From contig NZ_JAENHP010000021.1 in assembly GCF_016834655.1 (NCBI RefSeq), positions 124,001 through 188,000 of the forward strand: a DNA stretch of 64,000 bases, in the 5' to 3' direction. Below the pieces are notes generated by a model. It did not search any database. It was not told the DNA's origin and saw only the letters and a program-made list of their open reading frames with translations. Below are positions 50,725 through 59,508 of the stretch, one piece after another; the first letter of the stretch is position 1; each line of letters starts with the position of its first letter. The position numbers and the translations under genes were made by a program. Origin of the DNA: Paractinoplanes ovalisporus (GTDB taxonomy: Bacteria > Actinomycetota > Actinomycetes > Mycobacteriales > Micromonosporaceae).

Positions 50725-53595
50725 ATGGAGATCGGCGCGCTGGGGCCGCTGGATGTACCGGCCGGTCCGGCCGGACCGCCGAAGCAGCGCGCCGTCCTCG
50801 CCCTGCTGCTCTGCCGGGCCAACACCGCCGTGCCGTTCCACGAGGTCGTCGAGGAGTTGTGGGAGCACGACCCGCCCGCCTCGGCCGCGGCCAACATCCG
50901 GCAGTACGTCAGCGGGATCAAACGCCTGCTGCCCGGTGTCACCCGTCGCGGCACCGGCTATCTGCTCACGATCGACCCCCGGAGCCTCGACGTCTGGTGG
51001 TTCCAGCAGGGCGCCGAGGCCGCCCGGTCCCTGATCGCCGACGGCGAGCTGGCGGCGGCGATCCCCGTGCTCGACAGCGCGCTCGGTCTGTGGCGCGGTC
51101 CGGCGGTGGCCGACGTCCCGGCCGGTCCGGTGCTGACCGGGTGGCGGCGGGCGCTGGCCGAGCAGCGGTACGTCACCTGCGAGGACAGGGCGGAGGCGTT
51201 CCTCGGGCTGCGCGCGTACGACCGAGCCGCCACCCAGGCGCACGACCTGCTGGCCCTCGAGCCGTTGCGGGAACGGGCGCATCTGCTGCTGGCCCGAGCC
51301 CGCTACGGCGCCGGTGACGTGGCGGGTGCGCTCGCCGTCCTCGACACCGCCCGCCGTCTGCTCGCCGACGAGCTCGGCCTCGACCCGGGTGACGACCTGG
51401 TCGCGCTGCGGCAGGCGATTCTGCACCGGGAGGCGGATCCGGCAACCCTTCCTCCCGTACGGCCTCAGCCCGCGACCGCCCAGCGCCGGGCCCCGCGGCA
51501 ACTGCCCGGCGAGGTCTCGCCGTTCCGGGGCCGGGCGGCCCAGCTCGCCGAGCTCGACCGGCTGTTCCGCGGCACCGGCTCGAACCGGATGGTGGTCGTC
51601 ACGCTGACCGGCACCGCGGGCGTGGGCAAGACGACGCTCGCGCTGCACTGGGCACACCGCGTCCGCGGCTGGTTCCCCGACGGCCAGCTCTACCTCAACC
51701 TGCGCGGCTTCGACCCCGGCGGCGAACCGGTCGACCCCGCCGAGGCGTTGCGCACCCTGCTCACCGCCCTGCACGTGCCCGCGGCCCGGATCCCGGCGAC
51801 GCTCGACGACCGCTCGGCCCTGCTGCGCAGCACCCTGACCGGCACCCGCACGCTGCTCGTGCTCGACAACGCCCGCGACTCCGACCAGGTCCGCCCGCTG
51901 CTGCCCGGCTCACCCGAGTGCCTGGTGGTCGTGACCAGCCGGACGGCGCTGCTCGGACTCGTGACCGCAGGCGCCGAGCCCGTACGCCTGGAGCCCGTCG
52001 ACCCCTCCGAGGCCGCCGATCTGCTGGCCGCCCGGGTCGGCGCGGAACGGGTCGCGGCCGAGCCCGGCGCCGTGGCCGAGATCGCCCGGCTCAGCGCCTA
52101 CCTGCCGCTCACCCTGGCCATCGTCGCCGCGCAGGCCGCCCTGTCGGCCCGGCAGAGCCTGGCGTCGCTGGCGGCCTCGCTGGGTGGGCTGGCCGCCTCC
52201 GGTGGCGGGTCTTCCTCTCCGGGTGGGCTGGCCGCCTTCAGCGGTGGGCCTTCTTCCCCGGGTGGGCTGGCCGCGTTCAGTGGCGGCGAGGTCGACGTAC
52301 GGTCGGTCTTCAGTTGGTCCTACCGCGCCCTCGGCCCGGACGCCGCCCGCATGTTCCGCCTGCTCGGCCTGCATCCCGGCGCCGACGTGTCGGTCGACGC
52401 GGCGGCCGCCCTGGCATCCTGCCCGCCCAAGGTCGCCGAGGACCTGCTCGACGAGTTGTGCGCCGCCGCATTGCTGCACCGTACGGGTTCCGGCCGTTTC
52501 GCCACGCACGACCTGTTGCGTGAGTACGCCGCCGAGCTCGCCGTCTCTGCCGCCGAGCCCTCCGCAGCCGATTCCGCTGCCCTTTCCGTCGCTGATGACG
52601 CGGGCGCGGCCGTGGCTCGTCTCTACCAGCATCTGCTGCACACCGCGTACGCGGCCGCGCTCGCCATCACCACCGGCCGCGCCCCGCTCGACCCACCGTT
52701 GGAAGCCCCGCCCGGCATCCCCGTCACCCACCTGCCCGGCCACGCCGCGGCATCGTCCTGGTTGGAGGCCGAAGAGGCCACCCTCCTCGTCGTCATCGAC
52801 CGCGCCTTCGCCGCCGGCCACGACACCCTGGTGTGGCAGCTCGCCTGGACGCTGGCCGACCACCTCGACCGCCGCGGCCGCTGGGACGCGTGGTCCCGCT
52901 GCGCCGCCGCGGCCGCCGACGCCGCCCGACGCTCCCACGCCGGCCCAGCCGTGGAAGCCGACGCCTTGCGTTTCCTGGCCCGAGCCCGCACCCAGCTCGG
53001 TCATCCCGGCGCCGAGGAGGCCTACCAGCGCGCGATGGCGTTGTTCGCCGAGGTCGGCGACCTGGCGGGCGAGGCTCGCGCGTGCCTGAGCTACGGCCGC
53101 CTGCTGAGCGCGGCCGACCGCTGGGCGGAAGCCATGGTCACCGACCAGAGGGCCCTGCACCTGATGCGCGAGGCCGGCCACGACCGCGGCGTGGCGGCCG
53201 CCTTGAACTCCGTCGGCTGGAACCACGCCCAACTCGGCGACTACCGGTCGGCGATCGCCTTCTGCACCGAGGCCGCCGAGCTCTCCGAGGAGGTGGACCA
53301 CCCGATGGGCTTGGCGGCGGCCCTCGACAGCCTGGGCTACGCCCACCACCACTTGGGCAACCACAACGAGGCGGTGGCGCTCTACACCCGAGCCCTGCAG
53401 ACGTACGAACAATTGGGCGACCGCTACTACGAGGCCGAGGTCCGCACCCACTTGGGCGACACCCATGCGGCGGCCGGCCGCCCCGACGAGGCCCGCGCGG
53501 CGTGGCAGAGCGCGTGGAAGATTCTGACCGCCCTCGACCACCCCGACGCCGACGAGCTGACCGCGCGACTGACCCCACCGGCCGACGACGCCTGA
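50725..53595 (+). CDS. AfsR/SARP-type transcriptional regulator with NB-ARC and TPR domains
   Basis: A 956-residue regulator. Residues 1-90 are the OmpR-like DNA-binding domain (MEIGALGPLDVPAGPAGPP, AANIRQYVSGIKRLL); 95-240 is the bacterial transcriptional activator domain; 270-600 is an NB-ARC ATPase with Walker A GTAGVGKTT and LLVLDNA; from 700 on TPR repeats (GVAAALNSVGWNHAQLGDYR, AAALDSLGYAHHHLGNHNEA). A Gly/Ser/Pro-rich repeat insertion lies at about 487-520. Such proteins activate secondary metabolism or stress genes. No biosynthetic cluster is in the window. ATG with a GGGGGG site upstream. Confidence 0.93.
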   Translation: MEIGALGPLDVPAGPAGPPKQRAVLALLLCRANTAVPFHEVVEELWEHDPPASAAANIRQYVSGIKRLLPGVTRRGTGYLLTIDPRSLDVWWFQQGAEAARSLIADGELAAAIPVLDSALGLWRGPAVADVPAGPVLTGWRRALAEQRYVTCEDRAEAFLGLRAYDRAATQAHDLLALEPLRERAHLLLARARYGAGDVAGALAVLDTARRLLADELGLDPGDDLVALRQAILHREADPATLPPVRPQPATAQRRAPRQLPGEVSPFRGRAAQLAELDRLFRGTGSNRMVVVTLTGTAGVGKTTLALHWAHRVRGWFPDGQLYLNLRGFDPGGEPVDPAEALRTLLTALHVPAARIPATLDDRSALLRSTLTGTRTLLVLDNARDSDQVRPLLPGSPECLVVVTSRTALLGLVTAGAEPVRLEPVDPSEAADLLAARVGAERVAAEPGAVAEIARLSAYLPLTLAIVAAQAALSARQSLASLAASLGGLAASGGGSSSPGGLAAFSGGPSSPGGLAAFSGGEVDVRSVFSWSYRALGPDAARMFRLLGLHPGADVSVDAAAALASCPPKVAEDLLDELCAAALLHRTGSGRFATHDLLREYAAELAVSAAEPSAADSAALSVADDAGAAVARLYQHLLHTAYAAALAITTGRAPLDPPLEAPPGIPVTHLPGHAAASSWLEAEEATLLVVIDRAFAAGHDTLVWQLAWTLADHLDRRGRWDAWSRCAAAAADAARRSHAGPAVEADALRFLARARTQLGHPGAEEAYQRAMALFAEVGDLAGEARACLSYGRLLSAADRWAEAMVTDQRALHLMREAGHDRGVAAALNSVGWNHAQLGDYRSAIAFCTEAAELSEEVDHPMGLAAALDSLGYAHHHLGNHNEAVALYTRALQTYEQLGDRYYEAEVRTHLGDTHAAAGRPDEARAAWQSAWKILTALDHPDADELTARLTPPADDA
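52182..52286. repeat. 39-bp in-frame tandem repeat in the AfsR-type gene
   Basis: Copies beginning GGGTGGGCTGGCCGC start at 52182, 52221 and 52260 (period 39, last one partial). They encode GGLAA(S/F)SGG(G/P)SSSP-like units between the NB-ARC and the following winged-helix part. The length is a multiple of three, so the frame is kept. Confidence 0.88.
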
Positions 53596-53651
53596 CACGC
53601 TCTACTCACGACAGACGAGCGTGGCGCCTGGTGACCAGGGCCCGGCGTGCA

Positions 53652-54017
53652 CTACTGATCGGCGTCGCTGATGACGTCTCGGAGCATGTGCGCCACGCCG
53701 CGTAGAAACTCGGCCGCACCCGCGTCCGAGGGATCGTCGAGCACCCAATTGGCGTCCCACCCGACCAGGCGGGCCAGCGTCTCCGGCGGCCACGACGTGG
53801 CGAGCACGGACTCCAGCGCGCTCAGCGTCCGGCGGTGCAGCCGCGTGCTGTGGCGCGCGATCCCCCGGAGCTGCGAGCGAACCTCGTTCAGGCTCCCGCC
53901 GTCAGCGAGGTATCCGAGCAGAAACTCCCGAACCGTCTCCAGGGGCGGTTCGGCTTGCTGCTCAGCGAGGCGAGCGCGAATCGACTCCGGGAGTTCAGGC
54001 ATCGCCATGCGCCTCAC
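53652..54017 (-). CDS. Putative immunity protein of an RNase A-like toxin (CdiI-type), copy 2
   Basis: A 121-residue helical acidic protein: PELPESIRARLAEQQAEPP, ETVREFLLGYLADGGSLNEV, HSTRLHRRTLSALESVLAT, ETLARLVGWDANWVLDDPSD and AAEFLRGVAHMLRDVI. It parallels the 27676-28032 product and also follows a toxin-like gene. GTG at 54017 overlaps the toxin stop by four bases (GTGA), so toxin and immunity are translated together. Confidence 0.7.
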   Translation of the reverse strand: MRRMAMPELPESIRARLAEQQAEPPLETVREFLLGYLADGGSLNEVRSQLRGIARHSTRLHRRTLSALESVLATSWPPETLARLVGWDANWVLDDPSDAGAAEFLRGVAHMLRDVISDADQ

Positions 54018-54730
54018 AGTAGTCCGAAGGGCACGTCACCGGCCGGGAAGGCGGTGACGACGAACGGCTGGGGTGGGTCCGAACCAGGCACCAGGTTGAT
54101 CGAGACTCGGACCATGCTCGCGGCGGTGTACTGGGCCTCGCGGGGACCGGCGCCGAACATGCCGTTGTTGAAGAAGCCCTCACCGACCCGGTGGCCTGCG
54201 TTGAACGCGCCCGAGTGCGATCCCTGCAGAGCGAGGTTGGAGCGAATCTGTTCCCAGTTCTCCCGGACGTAGTTGTTGACCTCGCGGTTCATGGTGGTGT
54301 GATCGGTCCACCGCAGCGACCAGTTCGCGGCGTGATCCCACTCGGCATGGCCGTAGATACGTCCTTCCACCGTCTTGACCGACGGATCGCCGCGCAACGG
54401 GATGTCGGGCCCGTGCCGATCGAGCGTGTGGGCCCCCGGGCGTTCCTCCGAGGGGTCAGAGAATGCTTCGTCGTTCCGGGCGATGTTGAACGCGGGCGGC
54501 TCGTTTCCGAGCTGCTCGTACACCTCCATGACGCGGTTCAGTTCGGCGTCCTCCGGGCGGGTGGCGGGGGTCGCACCGCTCCGGTCGGCCGGCTCCGAAC
54601 GCACCCGTCCGGCTTGCAGGAACTCGCCGGCCGTCTCCTGACCCTCCGCGACGTGCCGCACCGGACGCGGACGGGGCGAGGGGCGGGAATCGCCGTCGTC
54701 GCCGTGGGGCGGGCGGGGGCGGCCGGGCAT
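54014..54730 (-). CDS. Putative RNase A-like (CdiA-CT type) toxin, copy 2
   Basis: A 238-residue protein. Residues 1-60 are Pro/Arg/Gly-rich. The C-terminal domain has GAHTLDRHGPDIPL, LRWTDHTTMNREVNNYV, FNAGHRVGEGFFNNGMFG and VSINLVPGSDPPQPFVVTAFP. Over a 60-residue block beginning at DHTTMNREV, 44 residues are identical to copy 1 by my count. Histidines in the first and third motifs are candidate catalytic residues of an RNase A-like domain. No secretion or delivery domain. ATG at 54730. The name rests on motif resemblance. Confidence 0.66.
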   Translation of the reverse strand: MPGRPRPPHGDDGDSRPSPRPRPVRHVAEGQETAGEFLQAGRVRSEPADRSGATPATRPEDAELNRVMEVYEQLGNEPPAFNIARNDEAFSDPSEERPGAHTLDRHGPDIPLRGDPSVKTVEGRIYGHAEWDHAANWSLRWTDHTTMNREVNNYVRENWEQIRSNLALQGSHSGAFNAGHRVGEGFFNNGMFGAGPREAQYTAASMVRVSINLVPGSDPPQPFVVTAFPAGDVPFGLL

Positions 54731-54762
54731 GGGCCGAACGTATCAACGAGCGTCGAACCCCG

Positions 54763-55719
54763 TCAGTAGACCAGGACGTCGGTGACCGGGCGGCGTGGGG
54801 AGGCCGGGCCCGGGTGGCCGTAACCGATTCGCAGGGCCAGCTGAGGATGGCCGGCTCGGCCCAGGGCCCGGCGCAACTGGTCGCGTGCGGCCGGGACCTC
54901 GATCGGCTGGGAGATCATCGAGGCGGCCAGACCGGCGTCCGTGATGGTGAGCAGGACGTGTTGCAGGGCCTGGCCGGCCTGCAACTGGTCGGCGGGGCGG
55001 TCGCCCGCCGAGCCCAGGACGGCCACCAGCGGCTCCGGCTCGTAGTCGCGGCCGGGGGCCCGGCGGCGTTCGGCGAAAGCTCGCTGGGGCAACAGGTCCT
55101 GGGGCTCGGGGGCGGGGGCGCCGGCTGCGACCGGCACGCCGTCGGGGGCGTTGTCGGCGTGGGTCCAGCCGGCCATTTCGGACTGGTAGCGGGTGTCGCG
55201 GCGCAGCACCCGGTCGGCGCTGCGGGCGATCTCGGCGAAGCCGGCCAGCGGGACCATGCCCACGAGCAGGTCGAGCCACGCGTTCTCGGCGCGGGCGGCG
55301 TCGATGATCCGGCGGCGGGTGTCGGCCGGCACCGGGTCGGGCCAGAACGGGGCGCGGTGGCTGTGGCGGCGCGGGATCGCGTCGTACAGGGCCTGCTCGG
55401 GATAGGTCGGCGGGCGGGAGCGGGCCGGGGTCAGGCGGGCCATCAGGTCGGGGTCGGCCCGGTCGGGGCGCAGGGTGACCATCGCGGGGGTGCCGGCGGT
55501 CGCCAGGGCCAGGCGCGCGTTGTAGGTGGCGGCGCCCAAGGCGATCCGCATGGCCCAGCCCGTACGGTCGGCCACCGCCAGCCGGCGGGACGGGTCGGCC
55601 AGGATCTCGATGGCGCCGTCGCGCAGGCGGAACTGCCAAGGTTGCGTGTTGTGCAGGGAGGGCGCGCGCACGCCGGCCGAGGCCGCTCGCAGCAGAGCTC
55701 CCTCGTCATATCCGGTCAT
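54763..55719 (-). CDS. Acg family FMN-binding nitroreductase-like protein, second gene
   Basis: A 318-residue protein with two nitroreductase-like halves: APSLHNTQPWQFRL, IPRRHSHRAPF, and LQAGQALQHVLLTITDAGLAAS followed by RIGYGHPGPASPRRPVTDVL (in part). This is the Acg (Rv2032-type) pattern of DosR-regulated proteins in Mycobacterium tuberculosis, whose members lack an active-site lid and may store or hide flavin. ATG at 55719, 13 bases after the preceding paralogue, so one operon. Confidence 0.87.
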   Translation of the reverse strand: MTGYDEGALLRAASAGVRAPSLHNTQPWQFRLRDGAIEILADPSRRLAVADRTGWAMRIALGAATYNARLALATAGTPAMVTLRPDRADPDLMARLTPARSRPPTYPEQALYDAIPRRHSHRAPFWPDPVPADTRRRIIDAARAENAWLDLLVGMVPLAGFAEIARSADRVLRRDTRYQSEMAGWTHADNAPDGVPVAAGAPAPEPQDLLPQRAFAERRRAPGRDYEPEPLVAVLGSAGDRPADQLQAGQALQHVLLTITDAGLAASMISQPIEVPAARDQLRRALGRAGHPQLALRIGYGHPGPASPRRPVTDVLVY

Positions 55720-55732
55720 GGCGTGAGCCTCC

Positions 55733-56677
55733 CTAGCGAGAGATGACGTCGGCGGCGGCGCGCCGTGGGCGGGGCGGCAGGGGAGTGGCCGAGGCGGTGT
55801 AACCGAGGCGCACCACCACGTACGGCTCGCCCAGGTCGGCCAGCAGCCCGCGCACCAGCAGCCGCGGCCACTCCACCTCGACGGCGTCGCTCAGCGGGGC
55901 GGTGGCCAGGCCGTCGGCGGTCGCGGAGAGCAGCAGCGCCGAGAGCGCCTCGCCGCCGCGCAGCAGGTCGAGCTGGGCGTCGCCACGGCCGAAGACGATG
56001 ACGTACGCGGCGCCCTGGTCGTGTTCGGCCCCGACGGTGAGCCCGGGGGTTTCGTCGGGCGCGAAATCCCGTACGGGAACCCTCCGCAGACCGGGTTCCA
56101 CCGCGGTGTCGGCCGGTACGCCGTCCCCCGAGCCGGCCGGACGGTGGGTCCACTCGCGCAGTTCGTCGCGGTAGTCCTGGTCGCCCAGTTCGGCGTCGCC
56201 GGCCAGCTCGGCCGAGATCGCCAGCGCGGTGACCTGGTCGGACGGCACCACGTGCAGGTAGGCGCCGTTCGCCTCGACCAGCCGCCGCAGCCGGGTCAGC
56301 TCGGCCTCCTCGACCACGCGCGAACCGAAGGGCCGGCGGTCGGTGCGCCGCTCGGGGATCGCGTCGGCCAGGCGCTTGGCGGCGGGGGAGGGCTGTTCGG
56401 GGGCGCCCAGCCGGATCCGGGCCACGGGGGACAGGCCGGTCAGCCGCTCCACCGAGAAGGACCAGCCGGCCGCGGACAGCGCGGTCAGGGCGTGGTGCAG
56501 GGCGGCGCCGAGGCTCAGGACCAGCAGCCGGCCGTCGCGGTCGGTGGTCTCGAGCCGGCGGGACTCGTCGGCGTACAGCTCCATCGTGTCGCCGTCGATC
56601 CGCCAGCGCCACGGCTGGGTGTTGAAGACGGACGGGGCGTGCAACGCGGCCTGGGCGGCCTGCTCGAGCGGTGTCAT
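55733..56677 (-). CDS. Acg family FMN-binding nitroreductase-like protein, first gene
   Basis: A 314-residue paralogue of the next gene: HAPSVFNTQPWRWRI, LSLGAALHHALTALSAAG, IPERRTDRRPFGS, LLRGGEALSALLLSATADGLA and VRLGYTASATPLPPRP. A DosR-like box lies 37 bases before its ATG. With the adjacent DosS/DosR-like genes this makes a regulated redox module. The physiological electron acceptor is unknown. Confidence 0.88.
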   Translation of the reverse strand: MTPLEQAAQAALHAPSVFNTQPWRWRIDGDTMELYADESRRLETTDRDGRLLVLSLGAALHHALTALSAAGWSFSVERLTGLSPVARIRLGAPEQPSPAAKRLADAIPERRTDRRPFGSRVVEEAELTRLRRLVEANGAYLHVVPSDQVTALAISAELAGDAELGDQDYRDELREWTHRPAGSGDGVPADTAVEPGLRRVPVRDFAPDETPGLTVGAEHDQGAAYVIVFGRGDAQLDLLRGGEALSALLLSATADGLATAPLSDAVEVEWPRLLVRGLLADLGEPYVVVRLGYTASATPLPPRPRRAAADVISR

Positions 56678-56713
56678 AACCCCAGCGTGCCGCCGCGCGC
56701 CCCCGCCCGATCA

Positions 56714-56727
56714 GGGCCGAAAGTCCC
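56714..56727. promoter_or_regulatory. DosR-like box upstream of the nitroreductase operon
   Basis: GGGCCGAAAGTCCC is close to the DosR core GGGACTTTAGTCCC (palindrome with GGG and CCC ends). It lies 37-50 bases before the start of the first acg-like gene and just past the kinase stop. Confidence 0.72.
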
Positions 56728-56730
56728 GAC

Positions 56731-58395
56731 TCAGGAGGAGATCGGCACCCGCCAGGTCAGGACCGTCCCGCCATCGGGGCCCGGCCCGGCGTCGAAGGAG
56801 CCGCCGAGGTCGTGGGCGCGTTCCGCCATGTTCACGAGCCCGCCCCGGGCCGCCTCCGGCGAGAAACCGACCCCGTCGTCCGAGACCTGCAGAATCACCT
56901 CACCCTCGGCGGCCTTGACCGACACCCGTACGGCGGAGGCCCGCGCATGCCGGGACACGTTCGACAACGCCTCCCTCAGCACGGCCAGCAGCTCGGGGAC
57001 GATGTCGTCGGGGATCGCGCTGTCGACCGGGCCGATCGTGTCGAGGGTGGGCCGGATGCCGAGCGCCGCCGCCTCGACCGTCTCGCGCAGGGCGGCCCGC
57101 AGCGACGGCCCGACCGGCGCCCGCAGCTCGAAGATCGACCGCCGGATGTCGCGGATCGTCTCGTCCAGGTCGTCGACGGTCGCGTTGATGCGTTTGACCG
57201 TCTCGTCGCGCGACTTCTGCAGCGCCGCTCCCTGCAGCTGCATGCCGGTGGCGAACAGCCGCTGGATGACCACGTCGTGCAGGTCGCGGGCGATCCGTTC
57301 GCGGTCGGCCAGCACGGCCAGCAGTTCCCGTTCCTCCTGGGCGCGGGCCCGTTCCAGGGCCAGCGCGGCCTGCCCGGCGAACGTCGACAGCAGCACCGCG
57401 TCTTCGTCGGCGACCGGCTGGCCCGGGGCCTGGCTGACGATCAGCAGGCCGTGCGGGGAGTCGGCGCCGGTCAGCGGGGCCACCACGGCCGGGCCGGCGG
57501 GCACCGGGGCCGGCCAGTCGGCGGCCGCACGCAGGTCGTCGAGAACCTGGTAGCCGTCGAAGTCCACGGCGACCTGTTCGCCGGCCAGCCGCGTCGACAC
57601 CGGGTCGTCGCTGTCGGCCACTTCGATGCGGTAGGCGGCGTCGTCGTACAGCAGCACCAGCACCAGCGACGCCCCGGACACCTCACGAGCCCGGCGCGCG
57701 ATCAACTGCAACGCCTCCGTACGGCGTACGGTCCCCAGCAGCACCCCGGTGATCTCGGCGGTCGCCGCCAGCCACCGCTCGCGCCGCTGAGCCAGCGTGA
57801 ACAGGCGCGCGTTGTCGATCGCCACACCGGCCGCCGCCGCCAGCGCCACCACGATCTCCTCGTCGTCGTCGCTGAACTCGGGCGCCCCCTGCTTCTCGGC
57901 CAGGTAGAGGTTGCCGAACACGTGGTCGCGGATGCGGACGGGAACGCCCAGGAAGCTGTGCATCGGGGGGTGGTGGGGCGGGAAGCCGTACGAGTGGGGG
58001 TGCTTGGTGATGTCGGGCAGCCGCACCGGATGCGGGTCGGTGATGAGCAGCCCGAGCACGCCGCGGCCGTGCGGGAGGTCACCGATCTCGGCGTGGGTGG
58101 CCGGGTCGATGCCGTGGGTGATGAAGTCGGACAGCTCGGTGCGGTCGGCGCCGATCACCCCGAGCGCGCCGTAGCGGGCCCCGGCCAGCGCGCAGGCCGA
58201 CTCGACGATGCGCTGCAGGGTGCTGCGCAGGTCGAGGTCGGTGCCGATGCCGACCACCGCGTCGAGCAGCGCGCGCAGGCGTTCGCGGCTGGTCATGACC
58301 TCGCCGACCCGGTCGAGCATCTCCTGCAGGAGCTCGTCGAGGCGTACGCGGGAAAGGGGACTCAGGCCGAGTTCGGGCTTCATCTGCTCCGCCAC
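56731..58395 (-). CDS. GAF-domain sensor histidine kinase, DosS/DosT-like
   Basis: A 554-residue kinase. GAF-A spans about 55-200 and keeps the segment GFPPHHPPM; its second His (His142) is at the position of the heme-ligating His147 of DosT as I align it. GAF-B spans about 220-370. The HisKA_3 box is RIARDLHDVVIQRLFATGMQ, and the ATPase has EALSNVSRHARAS and DGVGFSP. It should sense O2, NO or redox and phosphorylate the divergent regulator. GTG at 58395 or ATG at 58383. Confidence 0.92.
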   Translation of the reverse strand: MAEQMKPELGLSPLSRVRLDELLQEMLDRVGEVMTSRERLRALLDAVVGIGTDLDLRSTLQRIVESACALAGARYGALGVIGADRTELSDFITHGIDPATHAEIGDLPHGRGVLGLLITDPHPVRLPDITKHPHSYGFPPHHPPMHSFLGVPVRIRDHVFGNLYLAEKQGAPEFSDDDEEIVVALAAAAGVAIDNARLFTLAQRRERWLAATAEITGVLLGTVRRTEALQLIARRAREVSGASLVLVLLYDDAAYRIEVADSDDPVSTRLAGEQVAVDFDGYQVLDDLRAAADWPAPVPAGPAVVAPLTGADSPHGLLIVSQAPGQPVADEDAVLLSTFAGQAALALERARAQEERELLAVLADRERIARDLHDVVIQRLFATGMQLQGAALQKSRDETVKRINATVDDLDETIRDIRRSIFELRAPVGPSLRAALRETVEAAALGIRPTLDTIGPVDSAIPDDIVPELLAVLREALSNVSRHARASAVRVSVKAAEGEVILQVSDDGVGFSPEAARGGLVNMAERAHDLGGSFDAGPGPDGGTVLTWRVPISS

Positions 58396-58414
58396 GCCTC
58401 CAGATTACGGTGAC

Positions 58415-58428
58415 AGGCCTTTAGACCC
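58415..58428. promoter_or_regulatory. DosR-like box between kinase and regulator genes
   Basis: AGGCCTTTAGACCC (inverse GGGTCTAAAGGCCT) matches the DosR core at 11 of 14 positions by eye. It lies in the 69-base divergent region, 37 bases before the regulator start and 20 before the kinase start, so autoregulation is likely. Confidence 0.55.
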
Positions 58429-58464
58429 TTGGACCAGGCCTTCCGTACACGATAGGAAGGTCGA

Positions 58465-59109
58465 ATGATCCGAGTCTTCCTCCTCGACGACCATGAGGTC
58501 GTCCGCCGTGGCCTCGTCGACCTGCTCCAGGCCGGTGGTGACATCGAGGTCGTCGGCGAGTCCGGTTCCGCTCAGGAGGCGGCCCGGCGCATCCCGGCCC
58601 TGCGTCCCGACGTGGCGATCCTCGACGCCCGCCTGCCCGACGGCAACGGCATCGACGTGTGCCGTGACGTACGGGCGGTCGACTCGTCGATCCGGGGGCT
58701 GATCCTGACCTCGTACGAGGATGACGAGGCCCTGTTCGCCGCGATCATGGCCGGCGCGTCGGGCTACGTGCTCAAGCAGATCCGCGGCACCGACCTGGTC
58801 GACGCGGTGAAGCGGGTCGCCCAGGGGCAGTCGCTGCTCGACCCGGCGGTGACCCAGCGGGTGCTCGAACGCATCCGCAACGGGGTCGAGCAGCCCCGCG
58901 AGCTGGCCGCGCTCACCGACCAGGAGCGCCGGATCCTCGAGTTCGTGGCCGAGGGCCTGACCAACCGCGAGATCGCGTCTCGCATGTTCCTGGCCGAGAA
59001 GACGGTCAAGAACTACGTCTCGAGCATGCTCGCGAAGCTGGGCCTCGAGCGGCGCACCCAGGCCGCCGTTCTGGCCACCCGTCTGCTCGGTGAGCATCCG
59101 CACGGGTAG
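58465..59109 (+). CDS. NarL/LuxR-type response regulator, DosR-like
   Basis: A 214-residue regulator. Receiver domain 1-120 with acidic pair Asp8/Asp9, phosphoacceptor Asp54 in VAILDARLPDG, Thr/Lys pair in ILTSYED and VLKQIRG. The C-terminal LuxR HTH has LTDQERRILEFVAEGLTNREIA (in part) and EKTVKNYVSSMLAKLGLERR. Length, Asp54 and HTH wording are very close to DosR. Divergent from the DosS-like kinase; TAGGAAGG ribosome site upstream. Confidence 0.93.
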   Translation: MIRVFLLDDHEVVRRGLVDLLQAGGDIEVVGESGSAQEAARRIPALRPDVAILDARLPDGNGIDVCRDVRAVDSSIRGLILTSYEDDEALFAAIMAGASGYVLKQIRGTDLVDAVKRVAQGQSLLDPAVTQRVLERIRNGVEQPRELAALTDQERRILEFVAEGLTNREIASRMFLAEKTVKNYVSSMLAKLGLERRTQAAVLATRLLGEHPHG

Positions 59110-59508
59110 GACGCACGCAGCAAGATCCAGTGCGGTCGCCCCGTGCGTGCCCGAATTTTCACATGGTGCATATAGATAGAGCCGGGTGGAACCGTCGCAG
59201 CTGCTGCTTTGACGGTCCTACTGGCTGGTCACCATGCCCGTGTCGATCGACCCTTGCCTATTGAATCAGGGGCCGTCGATCATGTTCGTGCCGGTCATCG
59301 CGTCGCACGGTGCGTACGCCGCTGATCCCGTGGACGCATGACTCTCGTATCCGAGGGCAGGTGTTTCCACGGATGGAGGCGACATGGCAACGCGCAAGCC
59401 CGCCACGCGCGCGTCGAGCACAAGCCGCCGCATGGTCCATACTGGATCAGTAAGCACGTGCCGATGCACGTGCAGATGCGCCGGCTCTCTTGCTCGGGGA
59501 GGACAACG
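59110..59508. other. 399-bp stretch without a convincing gene
   Basis: It holds a stem with ACGCACG (59111-59117) and CGTGCGT (59142-59148) before AATTTT, perhaps the regulator's terminator; an AT-richer patch with TATAGAT (59171-59177) that may be a promoter; and ACCGTC/GACGGT arms further on. A 44-codon Arg/Cys-rich frame at 59384 with a good GGAGG site is noted but not called. Confidence 0.4.
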
